DNA from: Dehalococcoidia bacterium UBA2158
Lineage (GTDB): Bacteria > Chloroflexota > Dehalococcoidia > Lucifugimonadales > UBA3495
NCBI GenBank assembly: GCA_002328185.1
Contig: DCWQ01000003.1
Location: 135,175-168,978 of the forward strand
DNA length: 33,804 bases
Direction: 5' to 3'
Shown: one piece after another, positions 23,422-29,221 of the stretch
How the letters are laid out: every line of letters starts with the position of its first letter
Numbering within the stretch: position 1 is the stretch's first letter
Notes under the pieces: model-generated
Seen by the model: the letters and a program-made list of their open reading frames with translations, nothing else
Told to the model about the DNA's origin: nothing
The model's database searches: none
Position numbers and translations under genes: made by a program

Positions 23422-23979
23422 ATGAACACTAACCCGGCGGGCGTTAACCCGGTACTAGTGGGCCGTGCCGCGCCAGGCTTCACTTTGCCCATGCCGGAAG
23501 ACGAGTTTATCTCCCTCCAGGAATTACGAGGCCGGAAGATATTATTAATCTTCCTGAGACATTTCGCTTGAGCCCCATGAAGAGAGCATCTGTCGCAGTT
23601 GCGGTAAAGATACGGCGAGAGTCAGGCTATGGGCTCCGGGGTGGTGGCGGTCTCATTTGAGCCCAGGGACCGGATGTTTCAGCTTACCCGGCAGTTCCAG
23701 CTCCCGTTTACCATCCGGTCCGACCCGGAGCGAGACGTTTACGCCGCGTACAGCCTGACCCAGGGCAGGCTATTGAAGTTATTCTCGCCCAAGACGGTCT
23801 GGACTTTCCTGAAGCACTTCGCCCGGGGACGTCGCTACCAGCATGCTGCCAGCGACTGGAGATAGCTTGGCGGCGACTTTATCCTGGACGAGGATGGGAC
23901 GGTCTTATTCTAGTACAGGGGCCAGACCCCCACCGACCGGCCGACAGTGGCCAGCCTGGTCGAGAGACTGGGTGGCTAG
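23422..23979 (+). pseudogene. Peroxiredoxin-like gene relic with two TGA codons at the redox cysteines (SelL-like)
   Basis: Start and end share one frame (186 codons). It reads APGFTLPMPEDEFISLQELR, GRKILLIFLRHFA, then TGA, Ala, Pro, TGA, REHLSQLR. Cysteine relatives have a C-x-x-C exactly there (F-L-R-H-F-G-C-P-F-C-R-E-H-L), so the codons at 23569 and 23578 would give U-x-x-U, the diselenide motif known in SelL. The rest follows the AhpC-TSA_2/PRXL2-like pattern: MGSGVVAVSFEPRD, FQLPFTIRSDPERDVYAAYS and TPTDRPTVASLVERLGG. Damage is also clear. At 23604-23628 two compensating frameshifts are needed (the shifted frame gives KDTARV) and otherwise a TAA appears. TAG codons stand at 23863 and 23911, the first where Gln is expected. 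So it is most likely a dead selenoprotein gene. Read as Sec or not, the family call is firm. Confidence 0.75.
23591..23606 (+). promoter_or_regulatory. Possible bacterial SECIS hairpin downstream of the UGA pair
   Basis: TGTCGC-AGTT-GCGGTA folds into a 6-base stem (with two G-T pairs) and a 4-base loop. The loop starts 16 bases after the second TGA and has G as its second base, which agrees with what I recall of the bacterial SECIS rules. The stem is weak and could be chance. Confidence 0.35.
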
Positions 23980-24073
23980 GTGTTCCAACGAATTACCTCC
24001 ACAACTAACCAGAGTATTTGCGCATTAAGGGGTGGACTATTCCATTCGAATCTGTAATAGTGAGGGCGTTTTA

Positions 24074-24099
24074 ATATATGACACGGTCGCCGTATATAT
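24074..24099. promoter_or_regulatory. Imperfect palindrome upstream of the Baeyer-Villiger-type gene
   Basis: ATATAT-gac-ACGG-tcg-CCGT-ATATAT is an inverted repeat with a 3-base bulge on the left side, 59-84 bases before the ATG. It may be an operator. AT-rich sequence around it could also supply promoter boxes, none of them convincing. Confidence 0.3.
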
Positions 24100-24157
24100 G
24101 GGGCTGATCCGCCCGATAAAACTACGACCATCCAGTGCTCTATTAAGGAGGAGCGAC

Positions 24158-25792
24158 ATGGCAAGATCGATACAGGAAAACCTGGCAGCCGGTTCAGGAC
24201 AATCGGATGACGTCGAGCAATACGACGTGGTCGTCATCGGCGCCGGAGTCACAGGATTGTATGCGCTGTACCGCCTCCGGGGACTCGGGCTCTCCGTCCG
24301 AGTGGTCGACGAGGCCAGCGGAGTCGGCGGTACTTGGTACTGGGCCCGCTATCCGGGCTGCCGTTTCGACTCTGAGAGCTACTCCTACGGGTATTCGTTC
24401 TCGGAGGAACTGCTCCAGGAATGGGACTGGGAAGAGCATTATGCAGGCCAGCCGGAGACCGAACGGTACCTGAACTATGTCGCGGACAAGTTTGACCTGC
24501 GGAAGGACATCCAGTTCCACACTCGCGTCAAATCGGCGACTTATAACGAGGACGAGAACCGCTGGTTGGTCGAGGCGACGGATGGCCGGAAGATCAGCGG
24601 ACAATTCTTGGTCACGGCGGTCGGTCTTCTCTCGGCCGGTTACATACCCGATTTTGAGGGCATCCACGACTTCAAAGGCCCTTGGTGCCACACCGGCAGA
24701 TGGCCCAAAGAAGGGATGGACCTGGCCGGCAAACGCGTGGGCGTGATCGGCACTGGCGCCAGCGCAGTGCAGCTCATCCCCATGATCGCCCCAGAGGTTG
24801 CCCATCTGACCGTCTTCCAACGGACGGCGAATTTCTGCGCTCCTCTTCGGAATGGTCCCATCGATAAAGAGACCATGGCCGAAATCAAGACAAAATATCC
24901 CGAGATATTCCGGGCCTGCAACGAAACCGCGGGCTCTTTCATGCACGAATTCGATCCCCGTTCGGCGATGGATGTCACTCCGGAGGAGCGTCTCGCCATG
25001 TACGAGTCCCTATGGGAGAAGCCCGGATTCGCCAAATGGCTCTCCAATTTCCGGGACGTAACCGTCCCCGGTGAAGCCAACGAGGACTACGCTGAGTTCG
25101 TCCGCGGCAAGATCAGAGAGAGGGTCCATGACCCGGTGGTGGCGGAGATGCTGGTACCCAAAGACCACACCTTCGGCGCCAAACGCGTCCCCTGTGAGAC
25201 CCATTATTTTGACACCTATAACCGAGACAATGTGCTGCTCGTTGATGTGCGGAAAGCCCCGATCGAGCGCATTACCCCCACTGGCGTGAAGACCGCCGAT
25301 GCCGAGTACGACTTCGACGTAATCATCTATGCGACGGGATACGACGCCGTGACCGGCGCGTTGCTGAACATAGATATCTACGGCGAGGGCGGGGAGTTAA
25401 TGAAAGACAAATTCGTCGATGGCCCACGCACTTACATGGGAGTCTCATGCGTCGGTTTCCCGAACCTCTTCACCGTCAACGCGGCTTCGGTGGGGAACTT
25501 CGTCCGGGCCGCCGAGCCGCTCATGGACTGGGTGGCTGAGTGCATCGGATACGTTCGCGACAATGGCTTCTCACGAATCTCGCCTACCCTTGAGTCGGAA
25601 GACGCTTGGGTCAAGCACGTGAACGAGGACGGCGAGAAGATCCTTCGCACCAAGCATGCCAACTGGTTCAACGGAGGAAACATTCCCGGGAAGGCGAGGG
25701 CCCTGCTGACCGCTCCCGACACCGCCCCGGCCATGCGGGCCATGCGGGCGAAGGTAGCGGCGAACGGCTACGAGGGGTTCGTGCTCAAGTAA
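24158..25792 (+). CDS. Flavin-containing (Baeyer-Villiger type) monooxygenase
   Basis: This 544-residue FAD/NADPH enzyme inserts one oxygen atom from O2 next to a ketone carbonyl, giving an ester or lactone. FAD binding is by GAGVTG (residues 28-33) and the VVDEASGVGGTWYWARYPG segment, which matches cyclohexanone/phenylacetone-monooxygenase-type enzymes. The type I fingerprint F-x-G-x-x-x-H-x-x-x-W-P is present exactly (FKGPWCHTGRWP, residues 172-183). NADPH binding is by GVIGTGASAVQ. The late D-x-x-x-x-A-T-G-Y motif reads DFDVIIYATGYD. The frame is open upstream to 24032, but the ATG at 24158 has a strong AAGGAGGAG 7 bases before it. It follows the peroxiredoxin relic and seems to be transcribed alone. 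Substrate unknown; steroids, terpenes or cyclic ketones are all possible. Confidence 0.93.
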   Translation: MARSIQENLAAGSGQSDDVEQYDVVVIGAGVTGLYALYRLRGLGLSVRVVDEASGVGGTWYWARYPGCRFDSESYSYGYSFSEELLQEWDWEEHYAGQPETERYLNYVADKFDLRKDIQFHTRVKSATYNEDENRWLVEATDGRKISGQFLVTAVGLLSAGYIPDFEGIHDFKGPWCHTGRWPKEGMDLAGKRVGVIGTGASAVQLIPMIAPEVAHLTVFQRTANFCAPLRNGPIDKETMAEIKTKYPEIFRACNETAGSFMHEFDPRSAMDVTPEERLAMYESLWEKPGFAKWLSNFRDVTVPGEANEDYAEFVRGKIRERVHDPVVAEMLVPKDHTFGAKRVPCETHYFDTYNRDNVLLVDVRKAPIERITPTGVKTADAEYDFDVIIYATGYDAVTGALLNIDIYGEGGELMKDKFVDGPRTYMGVSCVGFPNLFTVNAASVGNFVRAAEPLMDWVAECIGYVRDNGFSRISPTLESEDAWVKHVNEDGEKILRTKHANWFNGGNIPGKARALLTAPDTAPAMRAMRAKVAANGYEGFVLK

Positions 25793-25846
25793 GCAATCCG
25801 CCATGCTTCGCGCATCGCGTGTGGCAAGGGTACTAGAAACGGCAAA

Positions 25847-25881
25847 GAATGGGCATCTATCAAAATGATAGGCGCCCATTC
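25847..25881 (+). terminator. Hairpin after the Baeyer-Villiger-type gene
   Basis: GAATGGGC-at-CTATCA, loop AAA, TGATAG-gc-GCCCATTC forms a 14-base-pair stem with one 2x2 internal loop, 54 bases past the stop. There is no T tract, so termination is possible but unproved; it may also be part of the repeat-rich spacer. Confidence 0.4.
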
Positions 25882-25908
25882 GTCATTCCAGCTTTCGCAG
25901 GAATGACG
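25881..25908. repeat. Inverted repeat CGTCATTCC...GGAATGACG
   Basis: CGTCATTCC, ten bases (AGCTTTCGCA), GGAATGACG. It belongs to the same family as the element pair at 25998-26110, a type of intergenic repeat common in many bacteria. Confidence 0.7.
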
Positions 25909-25916
25909 AGGGTAAT

Positions 25917-25949
25917 CCCCTCTCCCGTGAGAGGGGAGGGTTAGGGTGG
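25917..25949. repeat. Second copy of the CCCTCTCCC...GGGTTAGGGT repeat
   Basis: CCCCTCTC-CCGT-GAGAGGGG followed by AGGGTTAGGGTGG. It matches the terminator-associated copy at 2729-2765 in both stem and TTAGGGT tail, but here lacks a T tract. Confidence 0.7.
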
Positions 25950-25997
25950 AGGCGAGCGCCTATCGCAAATGATCCTCAACTGCCAAATAAAGTGTGC

Positions 25998-26110
25998 CGT
26001 CATTCCGGCGAAGGCCGGAATCCATGTAGCGTGGTGAAGTCAAAAGACAGGTGTCTAGATCATTGCCGGCACTCGAGCGCAGTGGATCCCTGCTTTCGCA
26101 GGAATGACGG
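25998..26110. repeat. Inverted pair of CGTCATTCCGGCG-type elements (possible MITE-like unit)
   Basis: 25998-26024 (CGTCATTCCGGCGAAGGCCG then GAATCCA) and 26083-26110 (TGGATCCCTGCTTTCGCAGG then AATGACGG) are inverted copies around 58 bases of unrelated sequence. Each copy is itself an imperfect palindrome. Together with neighbours at 25881, 25917 and 26116 they fill nearly all of the 388-base gap from 25793 to 26180, which holds no gene. Confidence 0.65.
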
Positions 26111-26115
26111 AGGGG

Positions 26116-26140
26116 TCCTTCGACGGAGCTCAGGACAAAC
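26116..26140. repeat. Dispersed TCCTTCGACGGAGCTCAGGA repeat
   Basis: TCCTTCGACGGAGCTCAGGA then CAAAC is the complement of the copy at 1226-1252 and shares its unusual GGAGCTC core, so the two are probably from the same subfamily. Confidence 0.7.
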
Positions 26141-26180
26141 AGTTGGATCCAAGGCAGAGGTTGATTAAAAAGCTAGGCAG

Positions 26181-26495
26181 CTAGTGGTCCGAACCGTCTT
26201 CGCTGAACTCGTTCTCGCTCTCGTCGCTGAGAACGCCGGTCTCACGGCCCTGGAAGATGTGCACCACGAAATTCCCGCGGTTGATACCCACCGCATCCAC
26301 GATGTCCTCATCCACGGTATCGATAATCTGCTGGACGGTCTCTTGGGTCAGGCTCTCATCCACGGACACGGCAACGTGAACCATCTCAGGAGTGAAATGG
26401 ATATCCACCCGGCCCACCTGGCGGTCTTGTTCCATGACCAAGTACGCTTCAGAGTAGGGGGTGCGCACCTCGCGCTCGAAGTTCAAATCAGCCAA
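26181..26495 (-). CDS. Conserved-looking hypothetical protein downstream of proBA
   Basis: This 104-residue acidic protein is one I do not recognise. It has alternating strands and a helix: VRTPYSEAYLVMEQDRQVGR, VDIHFTPEMVHVAVSVDE, LTQETVQQIIDTVDEDIVDA, NFVVHIFQGRETGV, then an acidic tail (SDESENEFSEDGSDH). No signal peptide, membrane segment or Cys is present. The strand-strand-helix-strand order suggests a small alpha/beta domain. The start is TTG at 26495, with AGGAGG 6 bases before it. It begins 30 bases after proA and is surely in the same operon. A link to proline synthesis is possible but not shown. The codon use is like that of its neighbours, so it is a real gene. Confidence 0.75.
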   Translation of the reverse strand: MADLNFEREVRTPYSEAYLVMEQDRQVGRVDIHFTPEMVHVAVSVDESLTQETVQQIIDTVDEDIVDAVGINRGNFVVHIFQGRETGVLSDESENEFSEDGSDH

Positions 26496-26525
26496 TGATG
26501 GCCTCCTGGTTACGCTCTACCACGG

Positions 26526-27803
26526 TTAAGGCCGGACCTGCCCTTTGCCAACTATGACCCACTTGTAAGAAGTCAGTTCCTTGAGGCCCATGGGGCCGCG
26601 GGCATGGAATTTCTGGGTGCTGATGCCCACCTCTGCGCCCAGGCCGAACTGTCCGCCGTCGGTGAACTGAGTGCTGGCGTTGACGTAGACTGCCGCCGCA
26701 TCCACCTCATCCATGAACCTGGTCGCCGCCGAATCATCCTCGGTGATGATGGCCTCGGAGTGGCCGGACCCGTAGGTCTCGATATGTTCCAGCGCGTCGT
26801 CCAGGGAATCTACCACTTTGACCGCGGCGATGAGCGCAAGAAATTCCTTGCCCCAATCGTCTTCATTGGCCGGCAGGGCCTTGCCCGGCGCATCCGGGCC
26901 CAGTATGCTCAGCGCCCGGCTGTCGCAATGCAGTTCCACGCCTGATGCAGTCAATTCCTTGGCGATGATGGGCAGCCCCTCGGCGGCGATCTCCGCGCTG
27001 ATCAGCACTGTGTCCAGGGCGTTGCAGATAGACGGACGCCTGACCTTGGCGTTATGGACGATCTCGGCCGCCATCTCCAGGTCGGCCGCCCTGTCCACAT
27101 ATGTGTGGCAAACCCCGATACCGCCGGTGACCGCCGGCATGGTGGCGTTCTCGGCCACGAACTTGACCAGACTAGCGCCGCCCCGGGGCACCAGCAAGTC
27201 GATGTATTCGTCCATCTTGAGCATGGCGTCCACCAGAGCCCGGTCCGGGTTGTCCAAGAACTGGACTGCGTCGGTCGTGACCCCGGCGTCGGTGAGGGCC
27301 TTTCTCAGCAGCGCCACCAGCGCCGTGTTGGATCGGATGGTCTCCTTGCCGCCCCGTAGGATGCATGCGTTGCCCGACTTGAGACACAAGCCGAAGATGT
27401 CCACGGTCACGTTGGGCCTAGACTCGTAGATGCTGCCCACCACTCCCAGCGGCACCCGGCGGCGACTGGTGATCAGGCCGTTGGGCAGGGAAGTCGTTTC
27501 AATGACCTCGCCGATGGGGTCGGGCAACTCGGCCACCCGCTGTATCTCGTCGGCGGTGCCGTTCAGCCGGTCGCTGGTCAGGAGCAGCCGGTCCAGCAGA
27601 GACTCGTCTAGCCCGTCAGTTTTGGCCTCTTGGTAGTCCTCTTGGTTGGCCGACAGCACGCCCGCCTGATCGGAACGGAGCAATCCGGCCAGTTTCAGCA
27701 GCACCCGGTTCTTGTCCTCGGTGGACAACCGAGCCAGCTTGCGGGAGGCCTTCTGGGCGGCTTCGCCCAGGGCATTAACGTCTTGCAATGTCATGGCAGT
27801 CAT
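26526..27803 (-). CDS. proA: Glutamate-5-semialdehyde dehydrogenase (gamma-glutamyl phosphate reductase)
   Basis: This second enzyme of proline synthesis reduces gamma-glutamyl phosphate to glutamate semialdehyde with NADPH. At 425 residues it has the normal length. It shows RRRVPLGVVGSIYESRPNVT (cofactor entry), GNACILRGGKETIRSN, the catalytic Cys260 in RRPSICNALDTVL, and the C-terminal TQFTDGGQFGLGAEVGISTQ with KFHARGPMGL, all diagnostic for ProA. The ATG at 27803 begins one base before the proB stop region ends (proB stop at 27805-27807), so the genes are adjacent and coupled; a second ATG at 27794 is possible. The order is proB, proA, hypothetical. Confidence 0.97.
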   Translation of the reverse strand: MTAMTLQDVNALGEAAQKASRKLARLSTEDKNRVLLKLAGLLRSDQAGVLSANQEDYQEAKTDGLDESLLDRLLLTSDRLNGTADEIQRVAELPDPIGEVIETTSLPNGLITSRRRVPLGVVGSIYESRPNVTVDIFGLCLKSGNACILRGGKETIRSNTALVALLRKALTDAGVTTDAVQFLDNPDRALVDAMLKMDEYIDLLVPRGGASLVKFVAENATMPAVTGGIGVCHTYVDRAADLEMAAEIVHNAKVRRPSICNALDTVLISAEIAAEGLPIIAKELTASGVELHCDSRALSILGPDAPGKALPANEDDWGKEFLALIAAVKVVDSLDDALEHIETYGSGHSEAIITEDDSAATRFMDEVDAAAVYVNASTQFTDGGQFGLGAEVGISTQKFHARGPMGLKELTSYKWVIVGKGQVRP

Positions 27804-27804
27804 A

Positions 27805-28971
27805 TTACAGGAGCACCAAATTATTCCGGTGCACCACTTCCTGTCCGTAGTGATAGCCCAAGGTTTCTTCGATGCGGTCGGAGCGCAACCCCTGAATCTT
27901 GCCGATGTCGCGGGCTGCGTAGTTGGCGATGCCGCAGGCTATGTTGACGCCCTTGGAATCCACCACGTAGATGGACTCACCACGGCTAAAATTGCCCTCG
28001 ACTGACTGGATTCCGGCCGGCAACAGGCTCCGGTGATCGGACACAAGCGCCCCAACAGCTCCGGGGTCCACAATTATTTTGCCCCGCTGGGAGATGCCGC
28101 TAAGCATCCAGCGTTTGCGGGCTTCCATCTTGCTGTCGGCGGGCTTGAAAAAGGTGCCAACAGACTCGCCACAGGCGGCACGCATCACGGCGTCTTCGGC
28201 CCGGCCGTGGCACATCACCATGGAGATGCCCGATGTCGTGACCAGCTTGGCGGCTTCCAGTTTGGTGGCCATGCCTCCCCTGGCCCAAGGATGCAATTCT
28301 TCTCCGGCCAGGCTTTCGATACTTGCGTCTACTTGGTCCACCTCAGCGATGAGCGTGGCGTTGGGGTCGGTGCGGGGGTCCGCCGAATACAGGCCTTCTG
28401 TGTCGGTCAAGACCACAAGCAGGTCAGCGTCCACCAGGTTGGCCACCAGGGCTGAGAGGCGGTCATTGTCCCCAAAAACCTCGCCAATCTCATCCACGGC
28501 CACCACGTCATTCTCGTTGACCACCGGCACCACTCCCAGCTCCAACAGCCGCTGCAGCGTGTTGCCCACGTTCAGGTATGACTGCCGGTTGGAAAGATCG
28601 GCGATGGTCAGCAGCGTCTGGGCGATCTGGGCGTCGTGGGCGGCGAACATCTCTTGGTAGGTGTGCATCAGCCGGCTCTGGCCGACAGCCGCGAATACCT
28701 GGCGGGAGGAGATGTCCTGTCCCATATCTCCGCGCGTCTGCCCTAAAGCCGAGCGACCAGCGGCAATGGCCCCCGAAGTCACCAGCAGCACTTCACCAGA
28801 GGCGTCGCGGACATGGCAGACCTGACGCACCAGGTCGGCCATGACTTCCGAGTCCAAACCGGCGGGCCCAGTCAGCGCCCCGGTTCCGGCTTTGACCACG
28901 ATACGCCGGTAACGAAGGGCGCCGGATTGGGGGATTTTTTCAGCCTTATTCTGTTGACTTGCTTTGGCCAT
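27805..28971 (-). CDS. proB: Glutamate 5-kinase with C-terminal PUA domain
   Basis: This first enzyme of proline synthesis phosphorylates glutamate. The 388-residue protein has an amino-acid-kinase domain (RIVVKAGTGALTG; VLLVTSGAIAAGR; GVVPVVNENDVVAVDE; FGDNDRLSALVANLVDADLL; LTDTEGLYSADPR; GGMATKLEAAKLVTTSGI) and a PUA domain from about residue 290 (GKIIVDPGAVGALVSDH...FSRGESIYVVDSKG). The nucleotide loop K-x-G-T-G-x-L differs slightly from the usual K-x-G-S-S-x-L. The open frame runs upstream to 29331, but the ATG at 28971 begins just before the conserved kinase strand and lies downstream of a clear promoter. The leader between promoter and start carries a terminator-like hairpin. Confidence 0.96.
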   Translation of the reverse strand: MAKASQQNKAEKIPQSGALRYRRIVVKAGTGALTGPAGLDSEVMADLVRQVCHVRDASGEVLLVTSGAIAAGRSALGQTRGDMGQDISSRQVFAAVGQSRLMHTYQEMFAAHDAQIAQTLLTIADLSNRQSYLNVGNTLQRLLELGVVPVVNENDVVAVDEIGEVFGDNDRLSALVANLVDADLLVVLTDTEGLYSADPRTDPNATLIAEVDQVDASIESLAGEELHPWARGGMATKLEAAKLVTTSGISMVMCHGRAEDAVMRAACGESVGTFFKPADSKMEARKRWMLSGISQRGKIIVDPGAVGALVSDHRSLLPAGIQSVEGNFSRGESIYVVDSKGVNIACGIANYAARDIGKIQGLRSDRIEETLGYHYGQEVVHRNNLVLL

Positions 28972-29002
28972 AATATGGGTCTTTTTAGCCGGTAAGTGGA
29001 AT

Positions 29003-29028
29003 AAAAAAATGGGCGGTCCAAGGCCGCC
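29003..29028 (-). terminator. Terminator-like hairpin in the proB leader (possible attenuator)
   Basis: On the minus strand GGCGG-CCTTGGA-CCGCC (29028-29012) is followed by CA and seven Ts (29009-29003). It sits between the -10 at 29042-29047 and the proB ATG at 28971, so it would stop transcripts before proB unless relieved. No competing antiterminator stem was clear. Confidence 0.5.
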
Positions 29029-29041
29029 ACGCTTGCCGACC

Positions 29042-29047
29042 ATTATA
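29042..29047 (-). promoter_or_regulatory. Extended -10 promoter of proBA
   Basis: The minus strand reads TGCTATAATGG: a perfect TATAAT with an upstream TGC, typical of an extended -10. The -35 region is poor. Transcription would start about 7 bases on and give a leader of about 65 bases before proB. Confidence 0.65.
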
Positions 29048-29093
29048 GCACGCACGCCTGTCGCCCCAGATTCGAAACGGTGTCGATTTTTGC

Positions 29094-29122
29094 TTGTAAC
29101 AGGCCCGCTAAGGCCATAAAAT
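29094..29122 (+). promoter_or_regulatory. Sigma-70-like promoter of mfd
   Basis: TTGTAA (29094-29099), a 17-base spacer and TAAAAT (29117-29122). It faces away from the proBA promoter. The start of transcription would be near 29129, about 93 bases before the mfd ATG. Confidence 0.55.
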
Positions 29123-29131
29123 AGTCGGCAA

Positions 29132-29157
29132 GGGACTGGCTTTGTCCAGCCCCTTTT
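29132..29157 (+). terminator. Terminator-like hairpin in the mfd leader
   Basis: GGG-a-CTGG, loop CTTTGT, CCAG-c-CCC followed by TTTT (29154-29157). It lies directly after the predicted mfd transcription start and no plus-strand gene precedes it, so it is a leader element rather than the end of an upstream operon. Confidence 0.45.
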
Positions 29158-29221
29158 CTGGCGTGTGATTTTATATCCCGCCTGGTCTGGCCCAAGCTGA
29201 ACCGGAGACTCTAGCCACCGT

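Noticed and set aside
23629..23865. A stand-alone 78-residue gene starting MGSGVVAVSFEP
   Set aside because: It is the middle of the peroxiredoxin-like frame between damaged sites, lacks a start signal, and would miss the active site.
23863..23913. TAG read as glutamine (amber reassignment)
   Set aside because: Several intact genes in the window, including mutase, ffh, PPOX and LLM genes, end in TAG, so TAG is a normal stop here.
24194..24946. A 250-codon minus-strand frame opposite the Baeyer-Villiger-type gene
   Set aside because: It mirrors a gene with complete catalytic motifs and has no recognisable protein features of its own.
25881..26140. CRISPR array
   Set aside because: The repeats are of different families, irregularly spaced and in both orientations, with no cas genes nearby.
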